64,000 nt of DNA from Sulfitobacter pontiacus. GTDB lineage: Bacteria > Pseudomonadota > Alphaproteobacteria > Rhodobacterales > Rhodobacteraceae. A model generated the notes under the pieces. The model was not told where the DNA came from, did not search any database, and saw only the letters and a program-made list of their open reading frames with translations. Below are positions 40,855 to 49,804 of the stretch, piece by piece (position 1 is the first letter of the stretch; each line of letters opens with the position of its first letter). Position numbers and translations under genes: made by a program. The stretch lies in contig NZ_CP160851.1 of the NCBI RefSeq assembly GCF_040790665.1, positions 62,001 to 126,000 of the forward strand. The letters run 5' to 3'.

Positions 40855-42156
40855 TTATCGTTTCAGACGGGTGGTTTCATCCATCATATCGTCGACGGTG
40901 GTGATCACTTTGGCATTGGTCGAAAACGCCCGCTGCGCCTTGATCAGGTCGGTCATCTCTTGCGCAATGTCCACGTTAGACCCTTCAAGCGCCCCGGCGT
41001 TGATCGACCCCACGGTCGAGGAATTGGCCTGCAACGCAGAGAACGACCCTGTTTCACCCGACAAGCGATAGGCGTTGCCCTTCACTTCGACCAGCCCGTT
41101 GGGGTTGGCGACGACAGCGACGGGAATGTCATAAAGCGCGCGGCGCATGCCATTATCGAAAACGCCGAACAATGTGCCGTCTTCGGTAATCTCGGTGCGC
41201 ACCAGCTCGCCCGCGCTGGACCCGTCCCGATCAAACGCGAGGCTGAAATCCCCCGCGAACTGGCTAATCCCGTCAAATGCGCCGGGCTTGCCAAGGGTGA
41301 TGTCGATCTCTTGCGGGACAACCCCGTTATCAAGGGTGATCGTCGCCACGCCTGTCGCAGGGTCCACGGTAAACGCGGCCGGTGCCGTCGCGGTGGAATT
41401 GATGTTGCTATAGCTCAGCGGAGAGCCCGCCGCAGGTCCGGCGTTATTGAACTCGATCGTGACACTGCCCAGCCCATTGCCATTCTGATCCGCAATTGCC
41501 AGATCCCATGTGTTCGCCGTGGTGCCAGGTGCCCAGGAAAAGCTCACGCGCTGGCTTTCACCCAAGGCGGTGAACACCTCGGACGAAGTGACAAAAGGTG
41601 CGCCGGGATCGGCTTGGCCAGTGTCCTGCGATGGCAGGTTGCCAAAGGCAGTGATGGTCGACGTCACGCCGGCAGAGATGTTCAGATTGCCGATGTTAAC
41701 CGTTTCCATATCCTTGAAGGACGTCCGGTCGACCGACCCGATGTCCCCTTCCAGGCCGTAGGGGTAGCCCGCAAGATAATACCCCGCCGCGTTCTTCAGG
41801 TTGCCCTGCTCATCCGGCAAGAACGATCCCGCGCGGGTCAGCATGTAGTTGGTCTGCACTGTCTCGTTCGGGTTCATCGACACCGCGAAGAAACCGTTCC
41901 CGCCAATCGCCAGATCGGTAGAGGAGTTGGTCGAGATCAGGCCGCCTGCTGTCGCGATGTCCAGCTCTTCAACGGCGTTGACCGACAGGACCCCGTCGCC
42001 ATTCCCGCCCGAGGCTGTGGTCGTGACCATATGCGCGAACCCGCGGCGGTACCCCACCGTGTTCGAGTTTGCGATGTTCTCGGAGATGCTGCCAACCGCC
42101 TTGGAGTTGGCGCGCAGCCCGCTGACACCCGTCTGAAGCGCACTTGAAATGCTCAT
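40855..42156 (-). CDS. flgE: Flagellar hook protein FlgE
   Basis: 433 residues. The N-terminal motif SISSALQTGVSGLRANSKAVGSISENIANSNTVGYRRG (pattern) and the C-terminal segment QEMTDLIKAQRAFSTNAKVITTVDDMMDET (pattern) define the hook protein; the middle beta-rich region is about the usual size. FlgE polymerises on the FlgD cap. It heads flgE-flgK-flgL and has a 129-base upstream gap with CtrA-like half-sites. Confidence 0.95.
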   Translation of the reverse strand: MSISSALQTGVSGLRANSKAVGSISENIANSNTVGYRRGFAHMVTTTASGGNGDGVLSVNAVEELDIATAGGLISTNSSTDLAIGGNGFFAVSMNPNETVQTNYMLTRAGSFLPDEQGNLKNAAGYYLAGYPYGLEGDIGSVDRTSFKDMETVNIGNLNISAGVTSTITAFGNLPSQDTGQADPGAPFVTSSEVFTALGESQRVSFSWAPGTTANTWDLAIADQNGNGLGSVTIEFNNAGPAAGSPLSYSNINSTATAPAAFTVDPATGVATITLDNGVVPQEIDITLGKPGAFDGISQFAGDFSLAFDRDGSSAGELVRTEITEDGTLFGVFDNGMRRALYDIPVAVVANPNGLVEVKGNAYRLSGETGSFSALQANSSTVGSINAGALEGSNVDIAQEMTDLIKAQRAFSTNAKVITTVDDMMDETTRLKR

Positions 42157-42216
42157 TTTCCTACCTCGTTGTCGTTCTTGGTATTCTTGCCTAACAGGAC
42201 AAATAATCGAATTGGT

Positions 42217-42266
42217 TTAAAGAAGGTTAAATTTTCGCGATTTATTTTTGTCTAACCTTGGTTTAG
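42217..42266. promoter_or_regulatory. Degenerate CtrA-like sites upstream of flgE
   Basis: TTAA-N6-TTAA at 42217-42230 (one base short of canonical) and CTAA-CCTTGGT-TTAG at 42252-42266 (correct seven-base spacing, two mismatched ends). They lie 61-110 bases before flgE. TATTCTTG also occurs at 42182-42189. Confidence 0.35.
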
Positions 42267-42285
42267 CTGAAATTTGCAGCCGAGT

Positions 42286-44103
42286 TCATGGAGATATCCC
42301 CGAATTCGCGATGCTTTCAAAGGCATTCTCTAGCTGCTCCAGCCGCTTCGCCGCCCCGCCCGCGCTCAGCGGCAGCACGTTATCGCGCACCTCGGATATG
42401 CTATTCGCCAGTGAAATCAGATCCTTGGACGGCGTGAGACTGGGAAACGAACGCGTCACCTGCTGTAGCGTCTCTTGATCTTCGGACCGATAGGCCGCGA
42501 TCAACAGGCGTGTGGCATCCTGCAAGGAAAAATCCTGCGGATATGTCCGCCAAAGCTGCGAAAGAACGTCCGCCGCCTGCGGCCAGCGCTCTTCTTCTGA
42601 CAGCGCGAGCCCCACATCTCGCAAATGCTGCGCCGTTGGTGCATCGACGGACGCCTTCAGTAACGCAGGCTTATCCCCCAGTTTAGAGAGGGTTTGCGCC
42701 AGCAAACTCTGATGCGCCTCCTCCATCTCGGGGGCGATACTTACGTCCATCAGTTCCAACGTCAGCCGTGCATCGGCGAATTGCCCCCCCTGCACCTGTG
42801 CCTGCGCAAGCTTCATGTTCAGGCGGAAAATCTCGGCCGCGCGGGAGGTGCCTTGTTCTTCTTGCTTTTCTTGCAAGATACGCACGGCACGACGGTATTC
42901 CTTGGCCGCCAGATCGGTCGACCCCAGTTTCAGGACGTAGTCACCCAGTGTTTCAATCTGCGCCGTGAACCCTTCGGTATAGCGGAAATAGGGCAGCAAA
43001 CGCAGATGCAGCGCGACCCAAGCCGACAGCGGATACTGCCCCTCGCCCCCCGCCTTATAGATATCTGCCAGCAATTCTTGCGCCTGCGCCTCAATCGGGG
43101 CGGCTTCGGCACGTTCGGGGAACCGCAGCAGAATACGGCCAAGGGTCAACACGGCTTCGGGATCATTGCCCAATGCGTGGTACACCCGTTCAAGCCGGCG
43201 CAATACTTCCAGCTCGTACCGCCCGCCGCGCCACGCCTCTGATCCGCCCTCTAGGGTCGATTGTGCTGCCAGCAGCGCGCCTCTTCCGCCATCGGCAAGC
43301 GCCATATCCGCAACCGCCAAACGGGCGCGCACGGCGTATTGGTCCCAGCCCTCTGCCGCTTCCAGATAGATCTTGAGCGCGGTCGCCGCGTCGCCCCGCT
43401 TTTGCGCGGCGCGTGCGCGCAGGAATGTACCGGATTCGGCCCCGGCCAGCTCTGGCATTTCATCTAGCAGGCGCAGGGTCGCGTCGACATATTCGCGCTT
43501 ATCTAGCTCAATCGCCGCTTCAAGCAACACAGGCAGAACGGCCCGCACGACGGACTCCGGCTGCGTGCTCAGCCCGCCAAAGCTTGGCTCGATATTATCC
43601 GACAAGCGCCGAACGTCGGAGGTGGCTATCGCGTCCAGACTGGCCCAAAAGGCGCGATCCGGTCGGTTGCCTGCCAGCGGAGACGTGTTGAAAGGTGGCG
43701 TTACCGCGGTCGGTGCTTCCCCTGCCAGCAGACGCACCGCGTCGGACAGCGCACGGTGACGGCGTTTATGGACCGGCGTATCAGGGGTCACTTCGGCAAG
43801 GATAGAGCCCGCCTCGAACAGCAGCATATGGGCCATATAGAGTTCGGCCACATCCATCATCACCCGCGTCTGATCACTGCCCCGCTGGCTGCCGAGCTTG
43901 GCAATGTTGTGCCGCAAATCATCGCGCAACCCGTCCGGAGACCAGCGCCGCAAATCCAGATCCCGCCGCCATGTCTGCCCTGCGTCCAACGCGCTGTGAT
44001 CCAGCGTATCAACCGCATCAGAGGGCGCGGCCACAAGCACACCCGCCGGAACCGCAAGAACCAGCAACGCCTTAACCACCGATATGCAAATATACTGGCG
44101 CAC
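42286..44103 (-). CDS. Periplasmic TPR-type protein of the flagellar island (MotC-like position)
   Basis: About 605 residues from GTG 44103 (AGGA five bases upstream); the frame runs on to 44229 over the divergent promoter. An N-terminal signal (VVKALLVLAVPAGVLVA) is followed by many helical repeats typical of TPR/SEL folds (DAATALKIYLEAAEGWDQYAVRARLAVADMAL, pattern; LTLGRILLRFPERAEA). It lies just upstream of flgE, where rhizobia have motC-motD; with MotE present, a MotC-like stator accessory role is plausible. No sequence proof of MotC identity. Confidence 0.6.
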   Translation of the reverse strand: MRQYICISVVKALLVLAVPAGVLVAAPSDAVDTLDHSALDAGQTWRRDLDLRRWSPDGLRDDLRHNIAKLGSQRGSDQTRVMMDVAELYMAHMLLFEAGSILAEVTPDTPVHKRRHRALSDAVRLLAGEAPTAVTPPFNTSPLAGNRPDRAFWASLDAIATSDVRRLSDNIEPSFGGLSTQPESVVRAVLPVLLEAAIELDKREYVDATLRLLDEMPELAGAESGTFLRARAAQKRGDAATALKIYLEAAEGWDQYAVRARLAVADMALADGGRGALLAAQSTLEGGSEAWRGGRYELEVLRRLERVYHALGNDPEAVLTLGRILLRFPERAEAAPIEAQAQELLADIYKAGGEGQYPLSAWVALHLRLLPYFRYTEGFTAQIETLGDYVLKLGSTDLAAKEYRRAVRILQEKQEEQGTSRAAEIFRLNMKLAQAQVQGGQFADARLTLELMDVSIAPEMEEAHQSLLAQTLSKLGDKPALLKASVDAPTAQHLRDVGLALSEEERWPQAADVLSQLWRTYPQDFSLQDATRLLIAAYRSEDQETLQQVTRSFPSLTPSKDLISLANSISEVRDNVLPLSAGGAAKRLEQLENAFESIANSGISP

Positions 44104-44105
44104 AC

Positions 44106-44144
44106 CTATCCTTGAGAGTGTAAATAGAACTTGCCTTATCCTTG
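44106..44144. promoter_or_regulatory. Two TATCCTTG words in the flgF / TPR-gene divergent promoter
   Basis: CTATCCTTG at 44106-44114 and TTATCCTTG at 44136-44144, direct repeats 30 bases apart. They lie about 80-115 bases before the flgF start and cover the start region of the minus-strand gene. Confidence 0.45.
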
Positions 44145-44221
44145 TATTCATGAAAATTTGTATTTGCAATGACATGTACAATGCGTTTTTTCGTGATGCT
44201 TCAGCACCGCCGGAGGATGAG

Positions 44222-44953
44222 ATGAGCAATATCAGTTATGTGGCGCTTTCTCAGGCAACCGCGCTGACCCGCAGCATGGACACGACGGCGCATAACCTCG
44301 CCAACGCCACGACCTCGGGCTACAAGGCGATCCACCCCGTGCTTGAATCCATACCCGATGGCAGCGGCGACAACGCGATAAACTATGTACGCGAAAGCGG
44401 GACGTACCTTGAACTTGCCGACGGCCCGTTGATGCAGACCGGCAACCCGATGGACATCGCCGTGGCCGGTGACGGCTGGCTCAGCTTCCAGCTCCCCGGC
44501 GGTGAAACCGGCTACAGCCGTCATGGGCGCCTTGTTGTGGATGTCGACGGCCAATTGAAAACCGCAGGTGGTATGCCCCTGCTTGGCGTGGGCGGCGGGC
44601 CTGTCGTGCTACCCGATGATGTGGGGGACGAGGTGGTGATCACCACCAGCGGCACCGTGACCAACCCCCAAGGCGCGGTGCTTGGCGCGGTCAGCGTTGT
44701 CGCGATCAACGAGGCTGCGCAGATGCTGCCCATGGGCGCGGGCATGTACCAGTTGCCCCCGAACGCAGGTCAGCCGCAGCAGATGGAGAACCCGCAGGTC
44801 AAGCAGGGCTTTATCGAGGGCAGCAACGTGAACGCCGTCCTCGAAATGACCCGTCTGATCGACATCCAACGGGCCTACGAGAATTCGGTCAAACTGATGG
44901 GGTCGGACGATGATCTGACCCGCACGGCCATCCAGAAACTTGGGCGCGTATAA
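44222..44953 (+). CDS. flgF: Flagellar proximal/distal rod protein FlgF
   Basis: 243 residues from ATG 44222 with CGGAGG five bases upstream; the open frame reaches back to 44084 without support. The N-terminal NISYVALSQATALTRSMDTTAHNLANATTSGYKA (pattern) and C-terminal VNAVLEMTRLIDIQRAYENSVKLMGSDDDLTR (pattern) are rod-protein signatures. It heads flgF-flgG-flgA-flgH-fliL-like on the plus strand. Confidence 0.93.
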   Translation: MSNISYVALSQATALTRSMDTTAHNLANATTSGYKAIHPVLESIPDGSGDNAINYVRESGTYLELADGPLMQTGNPMDIAVAGDGWLSFQLPGGETGYSRHGRLVVDVDGQLKTAGGMPLLGVGGGPVVLPDDVGDEVVITTSGTVTNPQGAVLGAVSVVAINEAAQMLPMGAGMYQLPPNAGQPQQMENPQVKQGFIEGSNVNAVLEMTRLIDIQRAYENSVKLMGSDDDLTRTAIQKLGRV

Positions 44954-44974
44954 CGCCGCCGGAAGGAGCATAAG

Positions 44975-45760
44975 ATGAAAGCACTCGGGATCGCGGCCAC
45001 GGGCATGTTGGCGCAACAGACCAACGTTGACGTCATCGCCAACAACATCGCCAACGCCAATACCACCGGCTTTAAAAGCGGGCGCGCCGCGTTTCAGGAT
45101 CTGGTTTATCAAAGCTTTGCGAGCGCCGGATCGCTGACCTCCGAAGAAGGCACTGCGCGGCCCGTAGGCACTGATATCGGCTTGGGCGTGCAGGCTGCGG
45201 GCGTGATCCGTCACAACATCCAGGGCGGCTTGGTGCAAACCGAAAACCAGCTGGACCTCGCCATCGAGGGGCGCGGCTATTTCACCGTGAACCGTCCCGA
45301 TGGCACACAGGCCTTTACCCGCGACGGGAACTTCCAACTGAGCGCCGAAGGCCAGCTGGTCACCCTGAACGGCTATGAGGTAGAGCCCGCGATCATCGTG
45401 CCCGAACTGACCCGTCAGGTTGAAATCAACCAGGAAGGCGTGGTCATGGCCTATGTTGAAAACGACCCTGAACCGGTGGAACTGGGCCAGTTGAACTTTG
45501 CGACCTTCCTGAACGAAGCGGGCCTGAAACCCGTCGGTGATAACTTGATGGAGCAGACCGCCGCGTCGGGCGAGCCTGTGCAGAACGTCCCCGGCACCCC
45601 CGGCGTCGGCATCACGCGGCAGGGATATCTTGAACAGTCGAACGTCAACATCATCCAGCAGATCACCGACCTGATCTCGGCACAGCGCGCCTACGAGATG
45701 AACTCCAAGGCGATCGAGACCGCCGATCAGATCATGACCACGACGAACCAGATCAAGTAA
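44975..45760 (+). CDS. flgG: Flagellar distal rod protein FlgG
   Basis: 261 residues, family length. The N-terminal MKALGIAATGMLAQQTNVDV then IANNIANANTTGFKSGRAAFQDL, the internal DIGLGVQAAGVIRHNIQGG, and the C-terminal EQSNVNIIQQITDLISAQRAYEMNSKAIET (pattern) are strongly conserved. It has AAGGAGC upstream and follows flgF by 21 bases. Confidence 0.97.
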   Translation: MKALGIAATGMLAQQTNVDVIANNIANANTTGFKSGRAAFQDLVYQSFASAGSLTSEEGTARPVGTDIGLGVQAAGVIRHNIQGGLVQTENQLDLAIEGRGYFTVNRPDGTQAFTRDGNFQLSAEGQLVTLNGYEVEPAIIVPELTRQVEINQEGVVMAYVENDPEPVELGQLNFATFLNEAGLKPVGDNLMEQTAASGEPVQNVPGTPGVGITRQGYLEQSNVNIIQQITDLISAQRAYEMNSKAIETADQIMTTTNQIK

Positions 45761-45772
45761 CGGGTTGAACCG

Positions 45773-46456
45773 ATGAAACGTGTTGCCATTGCCCTTTTCG
45801 TGTTGTTCCAGCTTGCCGCCGCTCTTGTGGTGGCGGGCCCTGTGCTTGCACAAGCCGTGCCCGTGACCGACCTGATCGAGGAACGCGCCGTCGCCGAACT
45901 GGGGGCAACTTTGCCCGCGAAAGCCAAGCTGGATATCCGCATGGCCGAGGGGATGATCAAGAAGGGCAACTTCGTGCAGGAGTTCTGGATCGACCCTGAC
46001 TCGGGCCAATTCATCGCAAATGTGGTAACCGACAGCGGTGTCCCGCAACGCGTATGGGGTCTGGCGATGGTGACATTGACCGTGCCTGTTCCCAACCGGC
46101 GCATCGTGCCCGATGAAATCGTCCGCGCCCAAGACGTGTCGCTGGTCGAAATGCCGATGCAGCGGGTCGGCAGCTATGCGATCAATGAATATGATCAACT
46201 CGTCGGCCAGCAGGTGCGTCGTATGCTGGTCACCGGCCGCCCCGTCCCGCGCAATTCGGTCATGCCGCCCCGTATCATCAGCCGCGGTGAAAAGGTCAAA
46301 ATCCGCCTGACCCACGGCGGGCTGCAGCTAACGGCCAAAGGACGTGCCCTGGATGATGCCCATAAGGGTCAGGAATTGCGCGTCGTCAATCTTTCCAGCA
46401 ACAAGGCCCTGTCGACCATCGCGATGGCAGCAGGCGTCGTCGAGGTCGTACAATGA
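45773..46456 (+). CDS. flgA: Flagellar P-ring assembly chaperone FlgA
   Basis: 227 residues with a signal peptide (VAIALFVLFQLAAALVVAGPVLAQ, pattern). The C-terminal SAF-like domain is clear: VPNRRIVPDEIVRAQDVSLVEM, GQQVRRMLVTGRPVPRNSVMPP, GEKVKIRLTHGGLQLTAKGRALDD (pattern) and LRVVNLSSNKALSTIA. FlgA assists FlgI assembly in the periplasm. It overlaps flgH by four bases (ATGA). Confidence 0.93.
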   Translation: MKRVAIALFVLFQLAAALVVAGPVLAQAVPVTDLIEERAVAELGATLPAKAKLDIRMAEGMIKKGNFVQEFWIDPDSGQFIANVVTDSGVPQRVWGLAMVTLTVPVPNRRIVPDEIVRAQDVSLVEMPMQRVGSYAINEYDQLVGQQVRRMLVTGRPVPRNSVMPPRIISRGEKVKIRLTHGGLQLTAKGRALDDAHKGQELRVVNLSSNKALSTIAMAAGVVEVVQ

Positions 46457-47190
46457 CATCCCTTCGTTTTCCCGCTCGGCTCGGCTGCCTGCTTGCAGCT
46501 TCGGCGCTTTTTCTGGCGGCCTGTGGTGATTTTCAGGAAACCCACAACCCCACAGTCAGCGATCTGACGCTGAGCCCCGACCACATGGGCGAGGTCAACC
46601 GCGTGAGCATCCCGATGCCTCTGCCCAAAGCGCCCGAACAGCCCAAACGCGCGGATCAGGCCAGCCTCTGGAGCAATTCAACACCGCGTCTATTCCAAGA
46701 CCGTCGCGCCGGCGACGTGGGCGATCTGGTCACCGTTCTGATCGATATCGATGACCGCGCGCAGTTGCAAAATGCCACAGGGCGCAGCCGGTCCTCCTCC
46801 ACGGGGGTGGACGACCCCGATATCCTGAACTTCGACACCTCGACCGACAGCGGGCAGCTGATTGGCCTGTCGAGCAGTTCGTCCAGCGAGGGAGAAGGGT
46901 CGATCCGCCGGAACGAGACCATACGTCTGCGGGTGGCCGCCCTTGTGATCCAGACCCTACCCAACGGGAATTTCGTGATCGCCGGACGGCAAGAGGTCAA
47001 GGTGAACAACGAACTGCGCGAGCTGCGCATCGCCGGCATCATCCGCCAGTCCGATATCAACGTCGGGAACACCATCGACTACGATAAAATCGCCGAGGCG
47101 CGGATCACCTATGGTGGGCGCGGGCAGATTTCGACGGTGCAAACCGCGCGCTACGGTCAGGACGCGCTTGAAGTGTTCCTGCCCTACTAA
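46453..47190 (+). CDS. flgH: Flagellar L-ring lipoprotein FlgH
   Basis: 245 residues. The lipobox is LFLAAC with the lipidated Cys at about residue 24. Conserved FlgH segments: SLWSNSTPRLFQDRRAGDVGDLVTVLIDIDD (pattern), RLRVAALVIQTLPNGNFVIAGRQEVKVNNELRELRIAGIIR (pattern) and the C-terminal GRGQISTVQTARYGQDALE. It forms the outer-membrane L-ring. It is coupled to flgA. Confidence 0.96.
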   Translation: MTSLRFPARLGCLLAASALFLAACGDFQETHNPTVSDLTLSPDHMGEVNRVSIPMPLPKAPEQPKRADQASLWSNSTPRLFQDRRAGDVGDLVTVLIDIDDRAQLQNATGRSRSSSTGVDDPDILNFDTSTDSGQLIGLSSSSSSEGEGSIRRNETIRLRVAALVIQTLPNGNFVIAGRQEVKVNNELRELRIAGIIRQSDINVGNTIDYDKIAEARITYGGRGQISTVQTARYGQDALEVFLPY

Positions 47191-47204
47191 GGCGGGACGA
47201 AGGT

Positions 47205-47660
47205 GTGATCAAATACATCATCATCGCCGTTTGCGTGATTGGTGCGGGGGCCATGGGCTATGTCGGGGAACGCTTTATGCGGCCAACGACATCGGCCCCC
47301 TCGGATCAGGCGGCCACGCAAGAGCTGATGTTCAAGATGCCCTTGGGCAAATTCACCATGCAAATCATCCAGAGCCGCAAAATCCTGCATCTGGTGTTTG
47401 ATATGGATGTCTATGTCATGGGGGCTTCGTCGTTTCACGAGATCAACGGTGCCGTCGGGCGCGCCCGTTTGCGCGACGCCACCGTGTCAGCGATCGCCGA
47501 GCTTGCGGAAACCGACCTGAGCCTCGCCCAACCGATCGAAGAAGAAGCCCGCAAAGCAGAGCTTGCGGCGCAAATCGTGCGCAAGCTCTACGTTAATTTC
47601 CCGGCAGTACGTACGGCGCGGCTGAACAGCTTTTACGCCAATACCAGCCTGCGCAACTGA
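47205..47660 (+). CDS. Second FliL-like membrane protein
   Basis: 151 residues from GTG 47205. One N-terminal transmembrane helix (IIIAVCVIGAGAMGYVGE), then a periplasmic domain with FMKMPLGKFTMQIIQ-like and ILHLVFDMDVYVMGAS segments that resemble the FliL strand-strand pattern, ending in a helix with RKLYVNFPAVRTARL. In Sinorhizobium fliL itself lies directly after flgH, as this gene does. The better-conserved FliL is at 24151, so this may be a paralogue or divergent remnant. It is last in the flgF run. Confidence 0.6.
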   Translation: MIKYIIIAVCVIGAGAMGYVGERFMRPTTSAPSDQAATQELMFKMPLGKFTMQIIQSRKILHLVFDMDVYVMGASSFHEINGAVGRARLRDATVSAIAELAETDLSLAQPIEEEARKAELAAQIVRKLYVNFPAVRTARLNSFYANTSLRN

Positions 47661-47669
47661 CGGACCTGA

Positions 47670-48341
47670 TCAGCTCGCCGATTTCACCGTGATCGACGAC
47701 GCCGTTTCGCCGCCGTCCAGTCCAAAGATGATCTCTCCCTCGCGGAAACGTACATCTTCGACGCGGGCACTGCGCGACGGCTGGATCGCGATATTGTTGC
47801 CAGCGGCATCTTTCGCCGTCAGCACCACGGTGTATTTCCCCGCCAATTGCGCGTTGCCGTAATCGTCCTTGCCATCCCACCCCAGCGGGTTCGCGGTGCC
47901 GGATACTGTGGACAGGCCGTTGATCGTACGCACATTGCGCCCGAGCGGATCATAGATTTTCGCGGTGACCTCGGCTGCGCCGGCCCCCACCTCGTAGGAG
48001 GTCGAGGTCGTGCCATCTTCCAGCATCACCACATCGGATTGCACCGTAACATCGCGCCCCAAAAGATCGGTGCCCCCCAAATTCAGCAAGCCGCTGATCT
48101 GGCTGGTCAAGGTCTCTAGCTGGGTATTGGTCTGCACCGCTTGTTCCACCTGCGACAACTGCGCAAGCTGTGCGACAAACTGCGTGCTATCTACCGGCTC
48201 AAGCGGATCCTGGTTCTGGATCTGCGCGGTCAGCAGGGTCAGGAACTTGGTATAATCCTCGCCCAACTGGCCCAGTGAATCCTGCGCCGAACTTTGGTTC
48301 GTGCTTGTGAAATTGTTCAACAGTGTCTGGCTTGTCAGCAT
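47670..48341 (-). CDS. flgD: Flagellar hook-cap protein FlgD
   Basis: 223 residues. The N-terminal LGEDYTKFLTLLTAQIQNQDPLEPVDSTQFVAQLAQLSQVEQ (pattern) is the FlgD signature. The C-terminal half has the FlgD tudor/Fn3-like domain (VTAKIYDPLGRNVRTI, NPLGWDGKDDYGNAQLAGKYTV, pattern). It caps the growing hook for FlgE addition. It follows fliK by 13 bases and belongs to the run sigma factor-fliK-flgD. Confidence 0.95.
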   Translation of the reverse strand: MLTSQTLLNNFTSTNQSSAQDSLGQLGEDYTKFLTLLTAQIQNQDPLEPVDSTQFVAQLAQLSQVEQAVQTNTQLETLTSQISGLLNLGGTDLLGRDVTVQSDVVMLEDGTTSTSYEVGAGAAEVTAKIYDPLGRNVRTINGLSTVSGTANPLGWDGKDDYGNAQLAGKYTVVLTAKDAAGNNIAIQPSRSARVEDVRFREGEIIFGLDGGETASSITVKSAS

Positions 48342-48354
48342 GGATCACACCCCC

Positions 48355-49803
48355 TTAGGTGAGAATATCAAGTTGTCCGTCATCCACCACATTTTTGTGC
48401 TGAACGCCAGCGGTCACAGGGCCTGCGCCGTCGTCAATGCCCCCAGCGAACCCCGCGGTAGAGCGCTGTTGATCGCGCGCGCCATCATCCGAGAACCCCT
48501 GCTGGAATTCAAAGCTGCCCGCATCGGTAAATCCAAGCCCCTGCGCCAAAAGCTGGCGTTCATCGCGCAGGGTTTGCAGGACGGCAGGGTTTTCGACACG
48601 GACCACAACGCGGGTGCCGCTGTCCTTGTCGGTGACGACCTCGATCTCGATTTGCCCCAACCCGCGCGGATGCAAGCTGACCGAGGTGCGGCCCTCTTTC
48701 GCCTCGACGGCCTTCACTTGCGAGATCAGCGCATCGGCAAAGGGTTTCGGTGCAGGTTTGGCCTGCGTCTCGGCACTTGGCGCGGCGGCTTTCAGATCGC
48801 TTGCTTGGTCGGCGAGGATCAACGCGTTGCTTTCCACGGGCTGCGCCTGAACCACCTCGGCGGGCCGGAAGGTCGCGGTGACATCAACGGGCGCTTTGCC
48901 CGGTGCGGCTGCGCCATTCTGACCTGCGTTCAAGAAGGTCGGCTGCTCTGCCCCGAAAGCGGCCTGCCGCAACGGCGCGACGGGCGTATCCGCGTCGATT
49001 GTCGGTTCCGGCGGGGCGGTTCCCTCAGCCGCGGCCGCGGCTTGGGGTGCTGCACGCGGCGGGGTCGAAACCTTGTCACTAACCTGCGGTTTAGGGACGG
49101 GTTGCACTCCCGCCGCCCCCTGCGTTTGCGCAACGGTTTGAACCTCTGCCGTGGCAGCGATCGGTTGCTGTGCCGCTACTGGTGTCGCGGGGGCAGCAAC
49201 GGGCTGCGGCACAACAGAGGTTTGCGGTGCGGCTGCCGCGATTTTGACATCGGTTTTCGCCTCGACAGGGGATGGCACCGTAGGTGCAGCCGTTTCGGGC
49301 GCGACCTTAACAGCGGTTTGCGTCACATTGGCCGCTACCGCGTCAGCGGCCAATGTCGGCGCGGCCAACGGCAACTGGGGGTCAGTTTCGCCAGCTACAC
49401 CTTGCACGAACGTCTGTGGCACAGCGACTGCGGGGGCGCTGACGGTGGTTGCGGTAGTCACCTGCCCTGTTGCTTTTGAGGTAGCCCCCTCGCCCGTCGG
49501 TTGGGCGGCCGTCATCAGACCGGTGAAGGACGTCTCCATCGACAAGGCCGTCGGATCGCCCGCTTGCTCTGTGGTCAGGGAAAGCCCCAGCACATCTGCC
49601 ATCCCTTCGGAGGTGGTATCGTCACTACCTAGCAGAATAGGCTCACCATCGGGGTCGAGGGTGAAGGGCGGTACCGCAGCACCTGCCTCGCCAATTGCGA
49701 CGGTCCCCATCAGCGCGGCGAACCCTTCGGGCACGGCGCTGGAGCCCTTGCCGGTTTTCACGCCAGCCTGCCCCGTCATCAATGCGGATAAAGCGACATT
49801 CAT
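48355..49803 (-). CDS. fliK: Flagellar hook-length control protein FliK
   Basis: 482 residues. The long N-terminal part is Ala/Pro/Thr/Val-rich and unstructured, as expected of a molecular ruler. The C-terminal domain (about 370-450) has the conserved FliK core SVSLHPRGLGQIEIEVVTDKDSGTRVVVRVENPAVLQTLRDERQLLAQGLG (pattern). It measures hook length and triggers the FlhB switch. Its ATG is one base after the sigma-factor stop, so it depends on that transcript. Confidence 0.88.
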   Translation of the reverse strand: MNVALSALMTGQAGVKTGKGSSAVPEGFAALMGTVAIGEAGAAVPPFTLDPDGEPILLGSDDTTSEGMADVLGLSLTTEQAGDPTALSMETSFTGLMTAAQPTGEGATSKATGQVTTATTVSAPAVAVPQTFVQGVAGETDPQLPLAAPTLAADAVAANVTQTAVKVAPETAAPTVPSPVEAKTDVKIAAAAPQTSVVPQPVAAPATPVAAQQPIAATAEVQTVAQTQGAAGVQPVPKPQVSDKVSTPPRAAPQAAAAAEGTAPPEPTIDADTPVAPLRQAAFGAEQPTFLNAGQNGAAAPGKAPVDVTATFRPAEVVQAQPVESNALILADQASDLKAAAPSAETQAKPAPKPFADALISQVKAVEAKEGRTSVSLHPRGLGQIEIEVVTDKDSGTRVVVRVENPAVLQTLRDERQLLAQGLGFTDAGSFEFQQGFSDDGARDQQRSTAGFAGGIDDGAGPVTAGVQHKNVVDDGQLDILT

Positions 49804-49804
49804 C

